From assembly GCA_021730905.1 (NCBI GenBank), contig JAKFYK010000002.1:1-64000 (forward strand): 64,000 nucleotides of DNA. The letters are read 5' to 3'. A model generated the notes under the pieces. It worked only from the letters and a program-made list of their open reading frames with translations, was not told the origin of the DNA and made no database searches. Made by a program: the position numbers and the translations under genes. Of this stretch, positions 34,273-43,051 are shown in pieces. This DNA is from Betaproteobacteria bacterium. Its GTDB lineage: Bacteria; Pseudomonadota; Gammaproteobacteria; Burkholderiales; SG8-41. Numbering within the stretch: the first letter of the stretch is position 1; each line of letters begins with the position of its first letter.

Positions 34273-35400
34273 CCGCGGCATACCCAGATGCGGATCAATT
34301 TCGCGCCACAGAAATTCATGGAAGTGACGCATGCCGTCTTCCAGCGGTGACTGATAGGGGCCGGCGTCGGTGACGCCTTGCTGATACAGCGCCTTGCGGC
34401 CCGCCGTCATGCGCTCGCAGATTTCGCGATCTTCAACGGCAGTTTCCCGGTACGCGGCCTGTTCGGCTTCGATGAATTCGCGTTCGAACAGCACAATCTC
34501 CTCGGGATAATAAAACTCGACCACGTTGGTGCAGGCATCGGGTCCGCGCGGAATGATGTTGCTCACCACCAGCACGTGTGGATACCACTCAACCATCAGT
34601 GCAGGGAAATAGGTGAGCCAGATCGCGCCGTGCGCAGGTGCTTTGCCTTCGCCGCGGCGCATCACCTGCTCGTGCCAGCGCCGGTAGACATCGCTGCCCG
34701 GCTTGGCGAGGCCGTGTTTTACGCCGCAGGTCTGCACGCTGTGCCATGCGCCGAAATCCCATTGAAGATCGCCGACGTTGACGAATCCCCCGAGCCCGGG
34801 ATGAAACGGTTCGACGTGATAATCTTCGAGATAGACTTCGATAAAGGTCTTCCAGTTGCAGGCGTATTCCTCGATTTCCACGCGGTCGAACATGAAGCCC
34901 GTGAAATCGAGTTCTTTCGCTACGCCGAGCTTGCCTAGATCACGCGCGATGTCGCGTTGACCCGCGAACAGCAAGCCGTTCCAGTTTTGCAGCGGCGTTT
35001 GCGGGAGATCAAGGCAGGGGTTCTGGGGAAAATGCGGCGCGCCCAGCAGTTTGCCGTCGAGCGCGTAGGTCCAGCGGTGCAGCGGGCACACGATATTTTT
35101 CGCATTGCCGCGGCCTTGCAGCATGACGGCCTGACGGTGGCGGCAGATGTTGCCAAGCAGCGACACGCCGCCGTTCATATTGCGCACCAGCGCCCTGGCG
35201 CTGCCGGTCCAGTCAAGCGCATGGTAGTCGCCGGCATTCGGCGTGAGCAGTTCGTGCCCGATGTAGTTGGGGCCAGCGTCAAACAGCAGGCGTTTTTCCA
35301 ACTCGTAAATCCGTGGATCGAAATACCAATCGACAGGAAGCTGCGAAGCTGTGGTGATTTCAGTCTTGCGAAGTGCAACAACGCTGGAGAGATCTGACAT
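34270..35400 (-). CDS. Rieske [2Fe-2S] aromatic ring-hydroxylating oxygenase, alpha subunit
   Basis: This 376-residue terminal oxygenase has a Rieske cluster site C86-x-H88 ... C105-x-x-H108 (CRHRQ and CPLHRW) and a mononuclear iron site with H195 and H200 (EDYHVEPFHPG). The family inserts oxygen into aromatic or N-methyl substrates, receiving electrons from a separate reductase. Neither a reductase nor a beta subunit is encoded nearby, so it is an orphan of the choline/carnitine-monooxygenase-like or DUF-type branch. The substrate is unknown. Confidence 0.9.
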   Translation of the reverse strand: MSDLSSVVALRKTEITTASQLPVDWYFDPRIYELEKRLLFDAGPNYIGHELLTPNAGDYHALDWTGSARALVRNMNGGVSLLGNICRHRQAVMLQGRGNAKNIVCPLHRWTYALDGKLLGAPHFPQNPCLDLPQTPLQNWNGLLFAGQRDIARDLGKLGVAKELDFTGFMFDRVEIEEYACNWKTFIEVYLEDYHVEPFHPGLGGFVNVGDLQWDFGAWHSVQTCGVKHGLAKPGSDVYRRWHEQVMRRGEGKAPAHGAIWLTYFPALMVEWYPHVLVVSNIIPRGPDACTNVVEFYYPEEIVLFEREFIEAEQAAYRETAVEDREICERMTAGRKALYQQGVTDAGPYQSPLEDGMRHFHEFLWREIDPHLGMPR

Positions 35401-35559
35401 GCAGTGGGCGTGCGGTGAAAGTCAGCGATAAACGTCAATAAAAATCGATTGAGCCGTCATCAGTAAGTGCGGCGTAAGGGACTGATTTTCAAGACTTTTA
35501 GGACTAAAAGAGGGGCTATTCTTCCCCAACTCCCGGCAAAAAGCAACGAGAAATCCCTG

Positions 35560-35897
35560 TTACTTTGTAACCCCATGTTTATAAAAAGAAATATCCCCAT
35601 AAAATGCAGTGGCCGATTCGCCTGTGTTGTCGGTGGCGACCGCCGAAATGGCTGGTACATCGTCACCCAAAGCCGCCCTGAAATCAGCCGTATGTTGCCG
35701 CTCCACCGCGAGTCACTGGTTAACGCGGGAGGCGCCGCTTTCGACGACAATCAAGCGCACGCGGTCGGTGTAGCTGTTGAGGTAATCGTGCCGACGGGTG
35801 CTTTGCTGTCCCACACATAGCACAGCGTTGCGGCGGCCATCAGGCAGCAGGCGGCGACGGCGCCAATGACCCGGCTAAGCCAGCGGCGACGATTCAC
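35560..35897 (-). pseudogene. Broken DUF3047 family gene at the end of the arsenosugar cluster
   Basis: From a GTG at 35897 the frame gives a signal-like helix and then CYVWDSKAPVGTIT, the conserved core of DUF3047 proteins. A frameshift follows: homology continues in another frame as SYTDRVRLIVVESG, then a TGA where the family has tryptophan (NQ-W-LAVE), then FRAALGDDVPAISAV, TDNTGESATAFYGDISF and a stop at 35560. The upstream half of the domain also seems shortened. With a frameshift plus a nonsense codon this is a decayed gene, not a selenoprotein. It overlaps the end of the TIGR04282 gene. Confidence 0.75.
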
Positions 35898-36522
35898 TTT
35901 CAATGACGAGTTCCGACCAGCGGCGGTAATCCTCGGGACGGTCGATGTCCCATAGCGTATCCAGTTCGCGCCAGCGCCAGCCAAGTGCCTTGAGACGCTC
36001 GCGCGTGGCAGCGAGTACCGCGTCGCTGCCCCACGCAATGCCATCAAACAACCGCGCATCGCAGCGCGCAAGACCGATCAGCACATACCCGCCGTCCTCG
36101 GCGGGTATCAGCACGGCGTCGTTACCCTCTGCCAGTACCGTTTGAGTGTTGCGTAGATGCTGCGTGGTGAGCACCGGGCAATCGGTACCGATGATGATGA
36201 CCTTTGAGTGACGTGTCAGCGCCTCGTCGAAAGCATGACACAGGCGTGTCCCGAGATCGCTGCCTTGCTGTGGCACGAGTGCCACGCCATAGCGGCGTCC
36301 ACAGTCAAAAAAAAACGGATGGTTGTCGTCGGGCGCGCAGTGCAGTTCGACCGGGCCCAGCCCTGCATTCGTCGCAGTCACGAGCGTGCGATGCAGCAGC
36401 TGGCCATGCAGCGCCGCCGCGCCTTCAGCGCCGAGCAGCGGTATCAATCGCGTTTTCACCTCGCCCGCTCGCGGCGCCTTGGCGAAAACGATGGTCAGCG
36501 CGTCACAGCTTGTGGACCACAT
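35875..36522 (-). CDS. TIGR04282 family glycosyltransferase (arsenosugar biosynthesis-associated, DUF2064)
   Basis: This 215-residue GT-A fold protein is of the DUF2064/TIGR04282 family, which is genomically linked to arsenosugar biosynthesis. FAKAPRAGEVKTRL near the N-terminus and IIGTDCPVL (a D-x-D-like metal/nucleotide site) are the family motifs. It starts 20 bases inside the end of the TIGR04283 gene, so the pair is coupled. The reaction is not experimentally known. Confidence 0.9.
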   Translation of the reverse strand: MWSTSCDALTIVFAKAPRAGEVKTRLIPLLGAEGAAALHGQLLHRTLVTATNAGLGPVELHCAPDDNHPFFFDCGRRYGVALVPQQGSDLGTRLCHAFDEALTRHSKVIIIGTDCPVLTTQHLRNTQTVLAEGNDAVLIPAEDGGYVLIGLARCDARLFDGIAWGSDAVLAATRERLKALGWRWRELDTLWDIDRPEDYRRWSELVIESESSPLA

Positions 36523-37186
36523 AGCGGCTTGCCAGTTTGTTCGGGTCTGCGCCCAGCCAGTATTGCAGGCGCAACCACCACATCAGAAGTATCGTGCGCA
36601 ACACGCCGTGTTTTTCCCAGCGGCGTCCCGACGCGATGATGCGGTGGCGCAGTGCAAGCGGCTTGCCGAAAGGTTTGAGTTTTTGGGTGAGTGCGATGTC
36701 TTCCATCAGCACGATTTCCGGGTAACGGCCTGCAGCTTCGAACAATGAGCGCGTGACGAATATGCCCTGGTCGCCGGTGGCCATACCGGTCAGGCGCGAA
36801 CGCAGATTCATCATCGCACCGACGATGCGCAGCAACGGATGGCTGCCGGTCAGCGTGACATCAAAACGGCCCCAGGTTTTGCGTGCGCGATTGAGTCCAT
36901 CGACAATCAGGCCATCTGCCGCGGGTGGAAGCCGGCAGTCGGCGTGTAGAAACAACAAAAGATCGCCGCGTGCCTGGGCCGCGCCCGCATTCATCTGCAT
37001 GGCGCGTCCGCGTGGCGCGCTGATGACCTGATCGGCAAGCGGGCGCGCGATCTCCGGCGTGTTATCCGTGCTCCCGCCGTCCACCACCACGATTTCCGCG
37101 CCGCGCGCGCGCAGCGGCGCGAGCGCTTGCAGCGACTCGGCAATACCTTCGGCTTCGTTCAGGCAGGGAATAATGACCGATAGCAC
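36503..37186 (-). CDS. TIGR04283 family glycosyltransferase (arsenosugar biosynthesis-associated)
   Basis: This 227-residue family-2 glycosyltransferase has SVIIPCLNEAEGI at the start, VVDGGSTDNT (nucleotide-sugar binding) and LFLHADCRLP, with an acidic motif that binds metal. A hydrophobic stretch (LLMWWLRLQYWLG) near the C-terminus suggests membrane association. It begins with GTG 5 bases after the DUF547 stop codon and overlaps the next gene. TIGR04282/TIGR04283 pairs co-occur with ArsS in many bacteria. Confidence 0.9.
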   Translation of the reverse strand: MLSVIIPCLNEAEGIAESLQALAPLRARGAEIVVVDGGSTDNTPEIARPLADQVISAPRGRAMQMNAGAAQARGDLLLFLHADCRLPPAADGLIVDGLNRARKTWGRFDVTLTGSHPLLRIVGAMMNLRSRLTGMATGDQGIFVTRSLFEAAGRYPEIVLMEDIALTQKLKPFGKPLALRHRIIASGRRWEKHGVLRTILLMWWLRLQYWLGADPNKLASRYVVHKL

Positions 37187-37191
37187 GCGCT

Positions 37192-38007
37192 TTACTTTTT
37201 GGCGTCGTTAAGATTCCAATCATAATCCAGATGCCTGATCTCGGCTTTGCCTTCACGGATGATCTTTTGATGATCAGCGTTATCGCTGAGCAGATTCGCG
37301 TATTTGGCGAAAAACTGCTCGCGCGACCTGATGCCTTTGAGGCCGCTGGTGAAATCTACCGCATACCACTTGAAAATTTCGGAAACTTCCAGCGCATTGT
37401 TGGCGGTGCCGTAGCGGTTGCGCGATTTGTCCGACACAAAGCGCGTGACCTGTTCTTCGAGTTGTGCGTCGAGCTTGTCGGCGACGAACGCTTCCTCGCG
37501 CAGCATCGGGCAGCCGATAGAGGCGCAGTTTACCGCCATGTGGATGCGCGGGTCGTCGTAAACGCCTTTGGCGCGGATGGTGTCATGCTCGATGTTGTCG
37601 AGCGTCATCCTGCGGCCGAACAGGTTGATGAAGTTGTCCTTGAAGGGGTTGCCGATGAGTTTGCCGTAATCCCACACGGATTTGATGTTGGGATAACGCA
37701 GCAGGACCTTCTCGACCATGTTGGCGTTGTAGGCGTTGATCAAAAATGCGAGTTGCTGGTTTTTGCTCCAGCCTTTGAAGTCGGCTTCGCTTACTTTGGC
37801 GAGGGATTCAAGGTACGACTTTAACGCAGCACGATCCTTGGCGATTTCTGCATAGCGCATCTGCGAGGCTTTACCGCCGTCGATGACGACCACGTGTTTC
37901 TTCAGCAGTGCTGACCATGCCGCGTGTGTGTGATCGAACTGACCCCACGCGGTAGCAGCGCAGAACATCCATAGTGATAGGATGATAAGTATTTGTTTAT
38001 AAAACAT
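37192..38007 (-). CDS. DUF547 family exported protein
   Basis: This 271-residue protein has a signal peptide (residues 1-22, cleavage after TAWG) and a DUF547 domain with the conserved NAYNANMVEKVL, HDTIRAKGVYDDPRIHMAVNCASIGCP and AFVADKLDAQL motifs. The histidine and cysteine residues suggest a metal or thiol-based active site of transglutaminase-like type, but no activity is known. The first codons (MFYKQILIIL) are encoded by copy 7 of the AT-rich repeat, with no ribosome site before the ATG. It is linked to the glycosyltransferase genes by short spacing. Confidence 0.87.
   Translation of the reverse strand: MFYKQILIILSLWMFCAATAWGQFDHTHAAWSALLKKHVVVIDGGKASQMRYAEIAKDRAALKSYLESLAKVSEADFKGWSKNQQLAFLINAYNANMVEKVLLRYPNIKSVWDYGKLIGNPFKDNFINLFGRRMTLDNIEHDTIRAKGVYDDPRIHMAVNCASIGCPMLREEAFVADKLDAQLEEQVTRFVSDKSRNRYGTANNALEVSEIFKWYAVDFTSGLKGIRSREQFFAKYANLLSDNADHQKIIREGKAEIRHLDYDWNLNDAKK
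37985..38005 (+). repeat. AT-rich repeat, copy 7 (start of DUF547 gene)
   Basis: This reads ATAAGTATTTGTTTATAAAA on the plus strand. On the minus strand it encodes the first residues of the DUF547 protein and ends on its start codon. Confidence 0.75.
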
Positions 38008-38037
38008 TTTTTTAAACAGAGCGAATCTATGCGGTTT

Positions 38038-40248
38038 TCAGTGGTGACCAGGTTGTGATGCCGCACGCGTGCCTTGACCCAACATTCCCAATGCGGCGCC
38101 GAGTACCGAGCCAATATTGCCTGCGCCGCGTCGCCATTCGTGAAACGCTGCTGTGAAACGCAACTGTTCCTGTGTGGTCTGCGCTTTCTTCCACACGCCT
38201 GCCGCGTACTTGTTGGCCTCGCCCAGCGTCGGATAGATGTGTATGGTGCCCAGTATCTTGTTGAGTCCGAAACCGTGTTTCATCGCCGCGACGTATTCGA
38301 CCAGCAGGTCCCCGGCATGTTCCCCGGCGATGGTCACACCGAGTATCTTGTCGCTGCCCGGCGGCGTGATGACCTTGACCAGGCCCTGCGCTTCACCGTC
38401 GGCGATGGCGCGGTCGAGGTCGTCGATGCCGTAGGTGTAAACCTCGTGCGGGATTTTCTTTTCCCTTGCCTCGGTTTCATTCAGTCCCACGCGCGCGACT
38501 TCGGGATCGGTAAAGGTGCACCACGGCACCACGGAATAATCGACCTTGAATTTTTTCACGTTGCCGAACAGTGCATTGACTGCGCAATACCACGCCATGT
38601 GCGCAGCGGTGTGGGTGAACTGGTAGGGGCCGGCGACATCGCCGCAGGCGAAAATGTTCGGGTAGATGGTCTCCAGATACTCGTTGACTTCGACCACGCG
38701 CTGCGCCGGTACGCCGAGTTCTTCGAGGCCGTAACCGGTGAGATTGGCTACACGGCCCACCGCGCACAGGATCTCGTCAAAGGCGATGCGTTTGTCGGTG
38801 CCATTGTGTTCCACGACCAGAAACTTTTCGCCATTTTCTGAAATAACCTGCTTGGCCTTGTGACCGACCAGCACGTCAATGCCTTCGGCTTGAAAGCGCT
38901 GCATCACCAGATCAGACACTTCCGGGTCCTCGCGGATGAGGAGGCGCGGAAGCATTTCCACCTGTGTTACCTGCGAGCCGAAGCGCGCGAAGCATTGCGT
39001 GAGTTCCGAGCCTATGGGGCCGCCGCCCAGCACCACCAGCCGTTTTGGCAATGTGCGCAGGTTCCACACACTGTCGGAGGTGAGCGGGTTCGCTTCCGCT
39101 AGCCCGGGAATCGGTGGTATGAAAGGTCGCGCGCCGGCGGCGATGACGATATTTTTGGTGGTGTAGATTTTTTCGCCGCCGTCCGTTTTAACCCGGACTT
39201 CCCACGGTGAGACGATTTTCGCCTCGCCCTGCACGCACTCCACGCCCAGGCCGGTATAACGCTCGACCGAATCATGCGGCTCGATCTCTTTGACCACGCG
39301 CTGCACGCGTTCCATTACCTCCGCAAAATCAAACTCCGCGCTGGCCGAACGGATGCCGAATTCCTGCGAGCGCTTGATATGGGACAGCAATTTGGCCGAG
39401 CGGATCAGCGCCTTGGACGGCACGCAGCCTGTGTTGAGGCAATCGCCGCCCATTTTGTGCTTTTCGATGAGCGTGACTTTGGCTTTGACGGCGGCGGCGA
39501 TATACGAAGTGACCAGTCCCGCGGAACCCGCGCCGATCACCACCACGTTGCGGTCGTAGCGGGCGGGGCGCCGCCATTTTGCGTAGACCTTGCGTGCTTT
39601 CAGCGCATCGAGAATTTTTTTCGCGATCAGCGGAAAAATGCCGAGCAATGCGAACGCAAAAATCAAGCCCGCGCCGATTCTGAATTCGCCGAGTTGGGTG
39701 CCGGCGTAAACATAGACGATGGTACCCATCAGCATGCCGAGCTGGCTGACCCAGAAATAGGTCCATGTCCGGATTGGCGTCAGCCCCATCAGCAGGTTGA
39801 TCGCGACGAACGGAAACACCGGAACCAGGCGCAGTGCAAACAGGTAAAACGCGCCTTCTTTCGCGATGCCGTCGTTGACCGGTTTCAGCTTGTCGCCAAA
39901 CTTTGCCTGCACCCAGTCGCGCAGCAGAAAGCGGGAAGAGAGAAACGCCAGCGTTGCGCCGATAGTGGAAGCCAGCGACACGATGAGGGTTCCCCACAGC
40001 AGTCCGAAGATGGCACCGCCGGCCAGCGTCATGACTGCCGCCCCCGGCAGCGACAATGCAGTGACGGCCACGTACGCCAGAAAAAAGATCAGCGCAGCCT
40101 GAAGGTAGTTCGCCTGCACGTACGCGTTGACCGCTGCCTGCTGCGTCCTGAAATAGTCGATCGTCAGGTAGGTTTTCAGGTCGAAAGCGAAAAAAGCCGC
40201 GACCAGCGCGGCGATGACGATGAATACCAGAATTTTAAGTTTGCTCAT
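38038..40248 (-). CDS. Fusion of TVP38/TMEM64 membrane domain and mercuric reductase/lipoamide dehydrogenase-like flavoprotein
   Basis: This is a 736-residue two-part protein. Residues 1 to about 230 are a TVP38/TMEM64 (SNARE-associated Golgi-like, DedA-related) membrane domain with about six helices and the FxxLRLVPVFPF motif. Residues about 235-700 are a pyridine-nucleotide disulfide oxidoreductase with FAD motif VVVIGAGSAG, the redox pair in GGDCLNTGCVPSK, the NAD motif VVLGGGPIGSE, and a C-terminal dimer domain (IHIYPTLGEANK). Such fusions accompany arsenosugar genes. It may reduce or export an arsenic or selenium species at the membrane, which is an inference. Confidence 0.92.
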   Translation of the reverse strand: MSKLKILVFIVIAALVAAFFAFDLKTYLTIDYFRTQQAAVNAYVQANYLQAALIFFLAYVAVTALSLPGAAVMTLAGGAIFGLLWGTLIVSLASTIGATLAFLSSRFLLRDWVQAKFGDKLKPVNDGIAKEGAFYLFALRLVPVFPFVAINLLMGLTPIRTWTYFWVSQLGMLMGTIVYVYAGTQLGEFRIGAGLIFAFALLGIFPLIAKKILDALKARKVYAKWRRPARYDRNVVVIGAGSAGLVTSYIAAAVKAKVTLIEKHKMGGDCLNTGCVPSKALIRSAKLLSHIKRSQEFGIRSASAEFDFAEVMERVQRVVKEIEPHDSVERYTGLGVECVQGEAKIVSPWEVRVKTDGGEKIYTTKNIVIAAGARPFIPPIPGLAEANPLTSDSVWNLRTLPKRLVVLGGGPIGSELTQCFARFGSQVTQVEMLPRLLIREDPEVSDLVMQRFQAEGIDVLVGHKAKQVISENGEKFLVVEHNGTDKRIAFDEILCAVGRVANLTGYGLEELGVPAQRVVEVNEYLETIYPNIFACGDVAGPYQFTHTAAHMAWYCAVNALFGNVKKFKVDYSVVPWCTFTDPEVARVGLNETEAREKKIPHEVYTYGIDDLDRAIADGEAQGLVKVITPPGSDKILGVTIAGEHAGDLLVEYVAAMKHGFGLNKILGTIHIYPTLGEANKYAAGVWKKAQTTQEQLRFTAAFHEWRRGAGNIGSVLGAALGMLGQGTRAASQPGHH

Positions 40249-40298
40249 ATAACAACTCCCGCCGTTGCCGGGTATTAGTCGCGAGGATGCTGCGCGGC

Positions 40299-41279
40299 TT
40301 ACAAGCGATTTGCCTGCGTGATGTCGTAACCCGGCCCATCGCTGATGCGCCGGTAGTATGACTGATGTGCAGGCGAACCCGCCGGCCAGTTGGCCAGAAA
40401 ATTGCGCTGCCAGCGCGCCGCATCGTAGTTCACCGGCAGTGCTTCCACCCAGACCTCGCCGAGCTGCGTGGCGTACAGCGGTTGTGCGTGTCGCACCGGG
40501 GATGTCGCGATGCGCGTGATGAGGCCGAAGGCTGTTCCGCGAAAATTCGGCATGCCCGCCGCACCGTTGTTGAAAATCGCGCGGCGACCGCGGGACGTTT
40601 CAAGAGCCATCGCCACGGGCACGCAGGTGTGACTGCTGGCGATAATAGGGCACTCTGACATAAGTATTTGTTTTATAATTGTTTTTTGTTTTTCTGTGGA
40701 TGCCAGTGCTTCTGCGGAGAGCGACCAGCCGGCGAGCGATTCGAGATCGCCGTGCACGATCGCGGCACGCACACCGCCGACTTCGGCTACCTGATGCATT
40801 GGCAGTGCGGCGAGTTTCATGCGCAAGTCGGGCTGGGTTCGTGCGGTATCGCGCAAACGCTGGAGAATGGCGTTGGAGCGTTCGACTTCCGCCTCGCTGA
40901 CTGCGTCGGGATAGGCGCAGCCGCAACCGGCGCCTTCGTCCTCCCCGGCGATCTCGGTTTCGACATTGCCGCGCAGGGCATGATGGCGCAGCACTTCACG
41001 GTTAAGAGCATCGAAGTCCGCGCCGTCGATGTTGAACCAGTTGAAGTCGCCGTTGAAAATAAGCGTTGCTGGAGACGATTCGTGCGCGGCAAGTTCGAGT
41101 ACCGCATCCAGCGCGGGCCTGTTGCCGTAGAGACCGCCGATCACGTACAGCGATTCCGTGCTGAAATCAGCTTTGCGCGCCAGTGCAGCCGGCGGATAGC
41201 GATAGTGCAGCGGACAACTGCGGCCAGGTTGCAGGGCATTGCTCGCGACTGTGGAAGTTGTCATCTTGCCACTCGTCAT
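40299..41279 (-). CDS. Calcineurin-like metallophosphoesterase family protein
   Basis: This 326-residue protein has the phosphoesterase elements YVIGGLYGN (a diverged GD.HG), FNGDFNWF (GD-x-N-like), AIVHGDLES and IIASSHTCVP (GH-type C-terminal motif), which together suggest a two-metal active site with changed ligands. Its ATG overlaps the stop of the PhnE-like gene (ATGA). Near residue 200-210 a lysine/isoleucine-rich insert (KQKTIIKQIL) is encoded by copy 8 of the AT-rich repeat and splits the region between two conserved blocks. The substrate may be a phospho- or arseno-ester. Confidence 0.8.
   Translation of the reverse strand: MTSGKMTTSTVASNALQPGRSCPLHYRYPPAALARKADFSTESLYVIGGLYGNRPALDAVLELAAHESSPATLIFNGDFNWFNIDGADFDALNREVLRHHALRGNVETEIAGEDEGAGCGCAYPDAVSEAEVERSNAILQRLRDTARTQPDLRMKLAALPMHQVAEVGGVRAAIVHGDLESLAGWSLSAEALASTEKQKTIIKQILMSECPIIASSHTCVPVAMALETSRGRRAIFNNGAAGMPNFRGTAFGLITRIATSPVRHAQPLYATQLGEVWVEALPVNYDAARWQRNFLANWPAGSPAHQSYYRRISDGPGYDITQANRL
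40660..40681 (+). repeat. AT-rich repeat, copy 8 (inside a coding sequence)
   Basis: This reads ATAAGTATTTGTTTTATAAT on the plus strand and is the only copy inside an open reading frame. It keeps the frame of the phosphoesterase gene on the minus strand and encodes IIKQIL there, the same peptide as at the start of the DUF547 protein. Confidence 0.8.
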
Positions 41280-42139
41280 AGAATATCGTGCCGTATTTTA
41301 CGGCTGAGGGTGTCGAAGGTTGCCACCAGCGCAATGATTGCAAGCAGTATGGTGGCGAGCCGTCCCCATTGAAACAGCGACACTGCTTCCGACACCAGCA
41401 GGCCGAGGCCGCCCGCGCCGATCAGCCCTAGTACGGTCGAATCGCGCACATTGAATTCCCAGATATAAAGATGCACTGACAGCCAGCGCGGCACCATCAT
41501 GCGACCGAGCCCATACACCAGCGTTTGCAGCGGCGTGAGTCCCAGCGCCGCGCCCGACTCCATCAAACGAGCATCGACCGCTTCAATGGCCTCGGCGTAG
41601 AGTTTGCCGTATGTGCCGAACGAATGCGCAGCGATCGCGAGTACACCTGCCATGGGACCTAGCCCAATGATGCCGACAAAGAGCAGCCCGAATACCAGTG
41701 TGTGCACCGATCGGGCCACGCCGAGCAAGGCGCGTGCGCTGCGTGCCACCCATAGCGGCAACCGCAAATTCTTTGCGGCGGCCAGCCCGAAGGGCAGTGC
41801 AAGCATCGCGGCAATAAATGACCCCAACGTGGCAATCTTGAAGGTGGTCCATACTGCATCTGCCAATCCCTTCAGGAAACGCGCTTCCGATGCGCGTTCA
41901 TTTTCGACCCGCAGCAGGGTGCCGTCGTCGGCGCGAAACTCGAGTTGTTCGTTGCCGTACCAGACGTTCAGAAAACTCGGCCATGAAAACTCGACTGCCG
42001 TGCGTTTGAAGTTTTCCCACGGCCGGCGGCCGAGCGAAAGGTCATCACTTGCCGCGAACTGGATGAGCACGCCACACAGCAGCGCGACGTAAGCCCAGAA
42101 ATAGAGTCGGAAGCGGCCCGTCGAGGCGCCATCAGTCAA
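41276..42139 (-). CDS. PhnE-like ABC transporter permease
   Basis: This 287-residue inner-membrane permease is of the phosphonate/phosphite type, with about six helices and the EAA-like loop LYAEAIEAVDARLMESGAALG that contacts the ATPase. It starts with TTG at 42139, four bases after the PhnD-like stop. An ATPase (PhnC) gene is not adjacent. Its position between a PhnD-like gene and the phosphoesterase, in an arsenosugar cluster, suggests transport of a phosphate- or arsenate-like oxyanion. Confidence 0.88.
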   Translation of the reverse strand: MTDGASTGRFRLYFWAYVALLCGVLIQFAASDDLSLGRRPWENFKRTAVEFSWPSFLNVWYGNEQLEFRADDGTLLRVENERASEARFLKGLADAVWTTFKIATLGSFIAAMLALPFGLAAAKNLRLPLWVARSARALLGVARSVHTLVFGLLFVGIIGLGPMAGVLAIAAHSFGTYGKLYAEAIEAVDARLMESGAALGLTPLQTLVYGLGRMMVPRWLSVHLYIWEFNVRDSTVLGLIGAGGLGLLVSEAVSLFQWGRLATILLAIIALVATFDTLSRKIRHDIL

Positions 42140-42143
42140 TCGA

Positions 42144-43010
42144 TCACCTTTTCACCGGCGTCAATTTGCCGGTGGCGAGCCCGGCGTCGCGGATCGGCTT
42201 GTAATACGCATTGTCCTTTTTGACGAATCCGGTGTAGCGCGCCGGCAGCAGCTTGGGATTCGATTTCAATTCGGCGCCGATGCCTTCCAGTACCTGTTGC
42301 AGACGGGCGATCAGCGCTTTGTCCTTGAACAATTCGGCGCTGACGGCAAGCGCATCGTTGGGCAACGGCGCGGATGTCCAGAAAATGCGGCTGTCGTCAG
42401 CCTTGATCAGTCCATCGGCTATCATCGCGTCGCGATTGCGATTGTAGTCGGCGCCGGCGTCAAGTTCTTGGCGCGCCACTTGTGTTTCAATCGCCTGATG
42501 TTTGGTATAGATCACTTTGCCGAGAAAGTTTTCAGGGTCAATTTTCATTTTATGAAACTGGTGAAATGGAATCAGATAGCCCGATGTTGATCCCTTGTCG
42601 CCGAATGCGAAGGTTTTTCCTTTCAGGTCTTCAATGCGCCGGATGCCGCTTTTCGGGTGCGTCACCATGATTGCAAAATATTCGGGCTTGCCTTCATAAA
42701 GGATGGTGGACACCGCCTGCGCGCCGGCTTGATGATTGGCGAGCACATAGCCCCACGGTCCCATCAGGGCGATATCGGTTTCCCCGTTGGCAAGCGACTT
42801 GGCCAGACCCTCCCAGGTATCCACGGTGCGCAAAACGACTTTGCGGCCCAGTTTGACTGCGAGGTAGTCGGCCAGCGGACGATAGGTGGCGTCGTTTTTT
42901 TCCTTGTCGGGTTGGAACAGTCCGACGCCGAATTGCAAATCGCCCGTAGCGGCGTTGGCGGTTGTGAATGCAGCAAACGCGACGAATAAAACCAGAATGC
43001 GTGACAGCAT
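42144..43010 (-). CDS. PhnD-like periplasmic oxyanion-binding protein
   Basis: This 288-residue binding protein is of the phosphate/phosphite/phosphonate (PhnD/PtxB) type. It has a signal peptide (MLSRILVLFVAFAAFTTANA) and the family segments ALMGPWGYVLAN, IEDLKGKTFAFGDKGSTSGYLIP and WTSAPLPND. I place the start at the ATG at 43010 (AAGGA upstream). It lies between arsS and the permease gene. Binding of arsenate or methylated arsenicals instead of phosphonate is possible, since PhnD-like proteins recur in arsenic gene clusters. Confidence 0.9.
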   Translation of the reverse strand: MLSRILVLFVAFAAFTTANAATGDLQFGVGLFQPDKEKNDATYRPLADYLAVKLGRKVVLRTVDTWEGLAKSLANGETDIALMGPWGYVLANHQAGAQAVSTILYEGKPEYFAIMVTHPKSGIRRIEDLKGKTFAFGDKGSTSGYLIPFHQFHKMKIDPENFLGKVIYTKHQAIETQVARQELDAGADYNRNRDAMIADGLIKADDSRIFWTSAPLPNDALAVSAELFKDKALIARLQQVLEGIGAELKSNPKLLPARYTGFVKKDNAYYKPIRDAGLATGKLTPVKR

Positions 43011-43051
43011 GATGCGTCCTTGCTCAAGCAGGTAATACGCGATGACAATGT

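Noticed and set aside
35467-35820. Plus-strand frame of 117 codons
   Set aside because: It lies opposite the broken DUF3047 gene, whose minus-strand homology explains the region.
35785-35835. The TGA in the DUF3047 gene as a second selenocysteine codon (approximate location within the gene)
   Set aside because: The family has tryptophan there, a frameshift lies nearby, no hairpin follows, and no redox motif surrounds it.
39274-40278. A 334-codon plus-strand frame and similar long antisense frames over argF and argD
   Set aside because: High GC content opens antisense frames; the minus-strand genes have clear family motifs.
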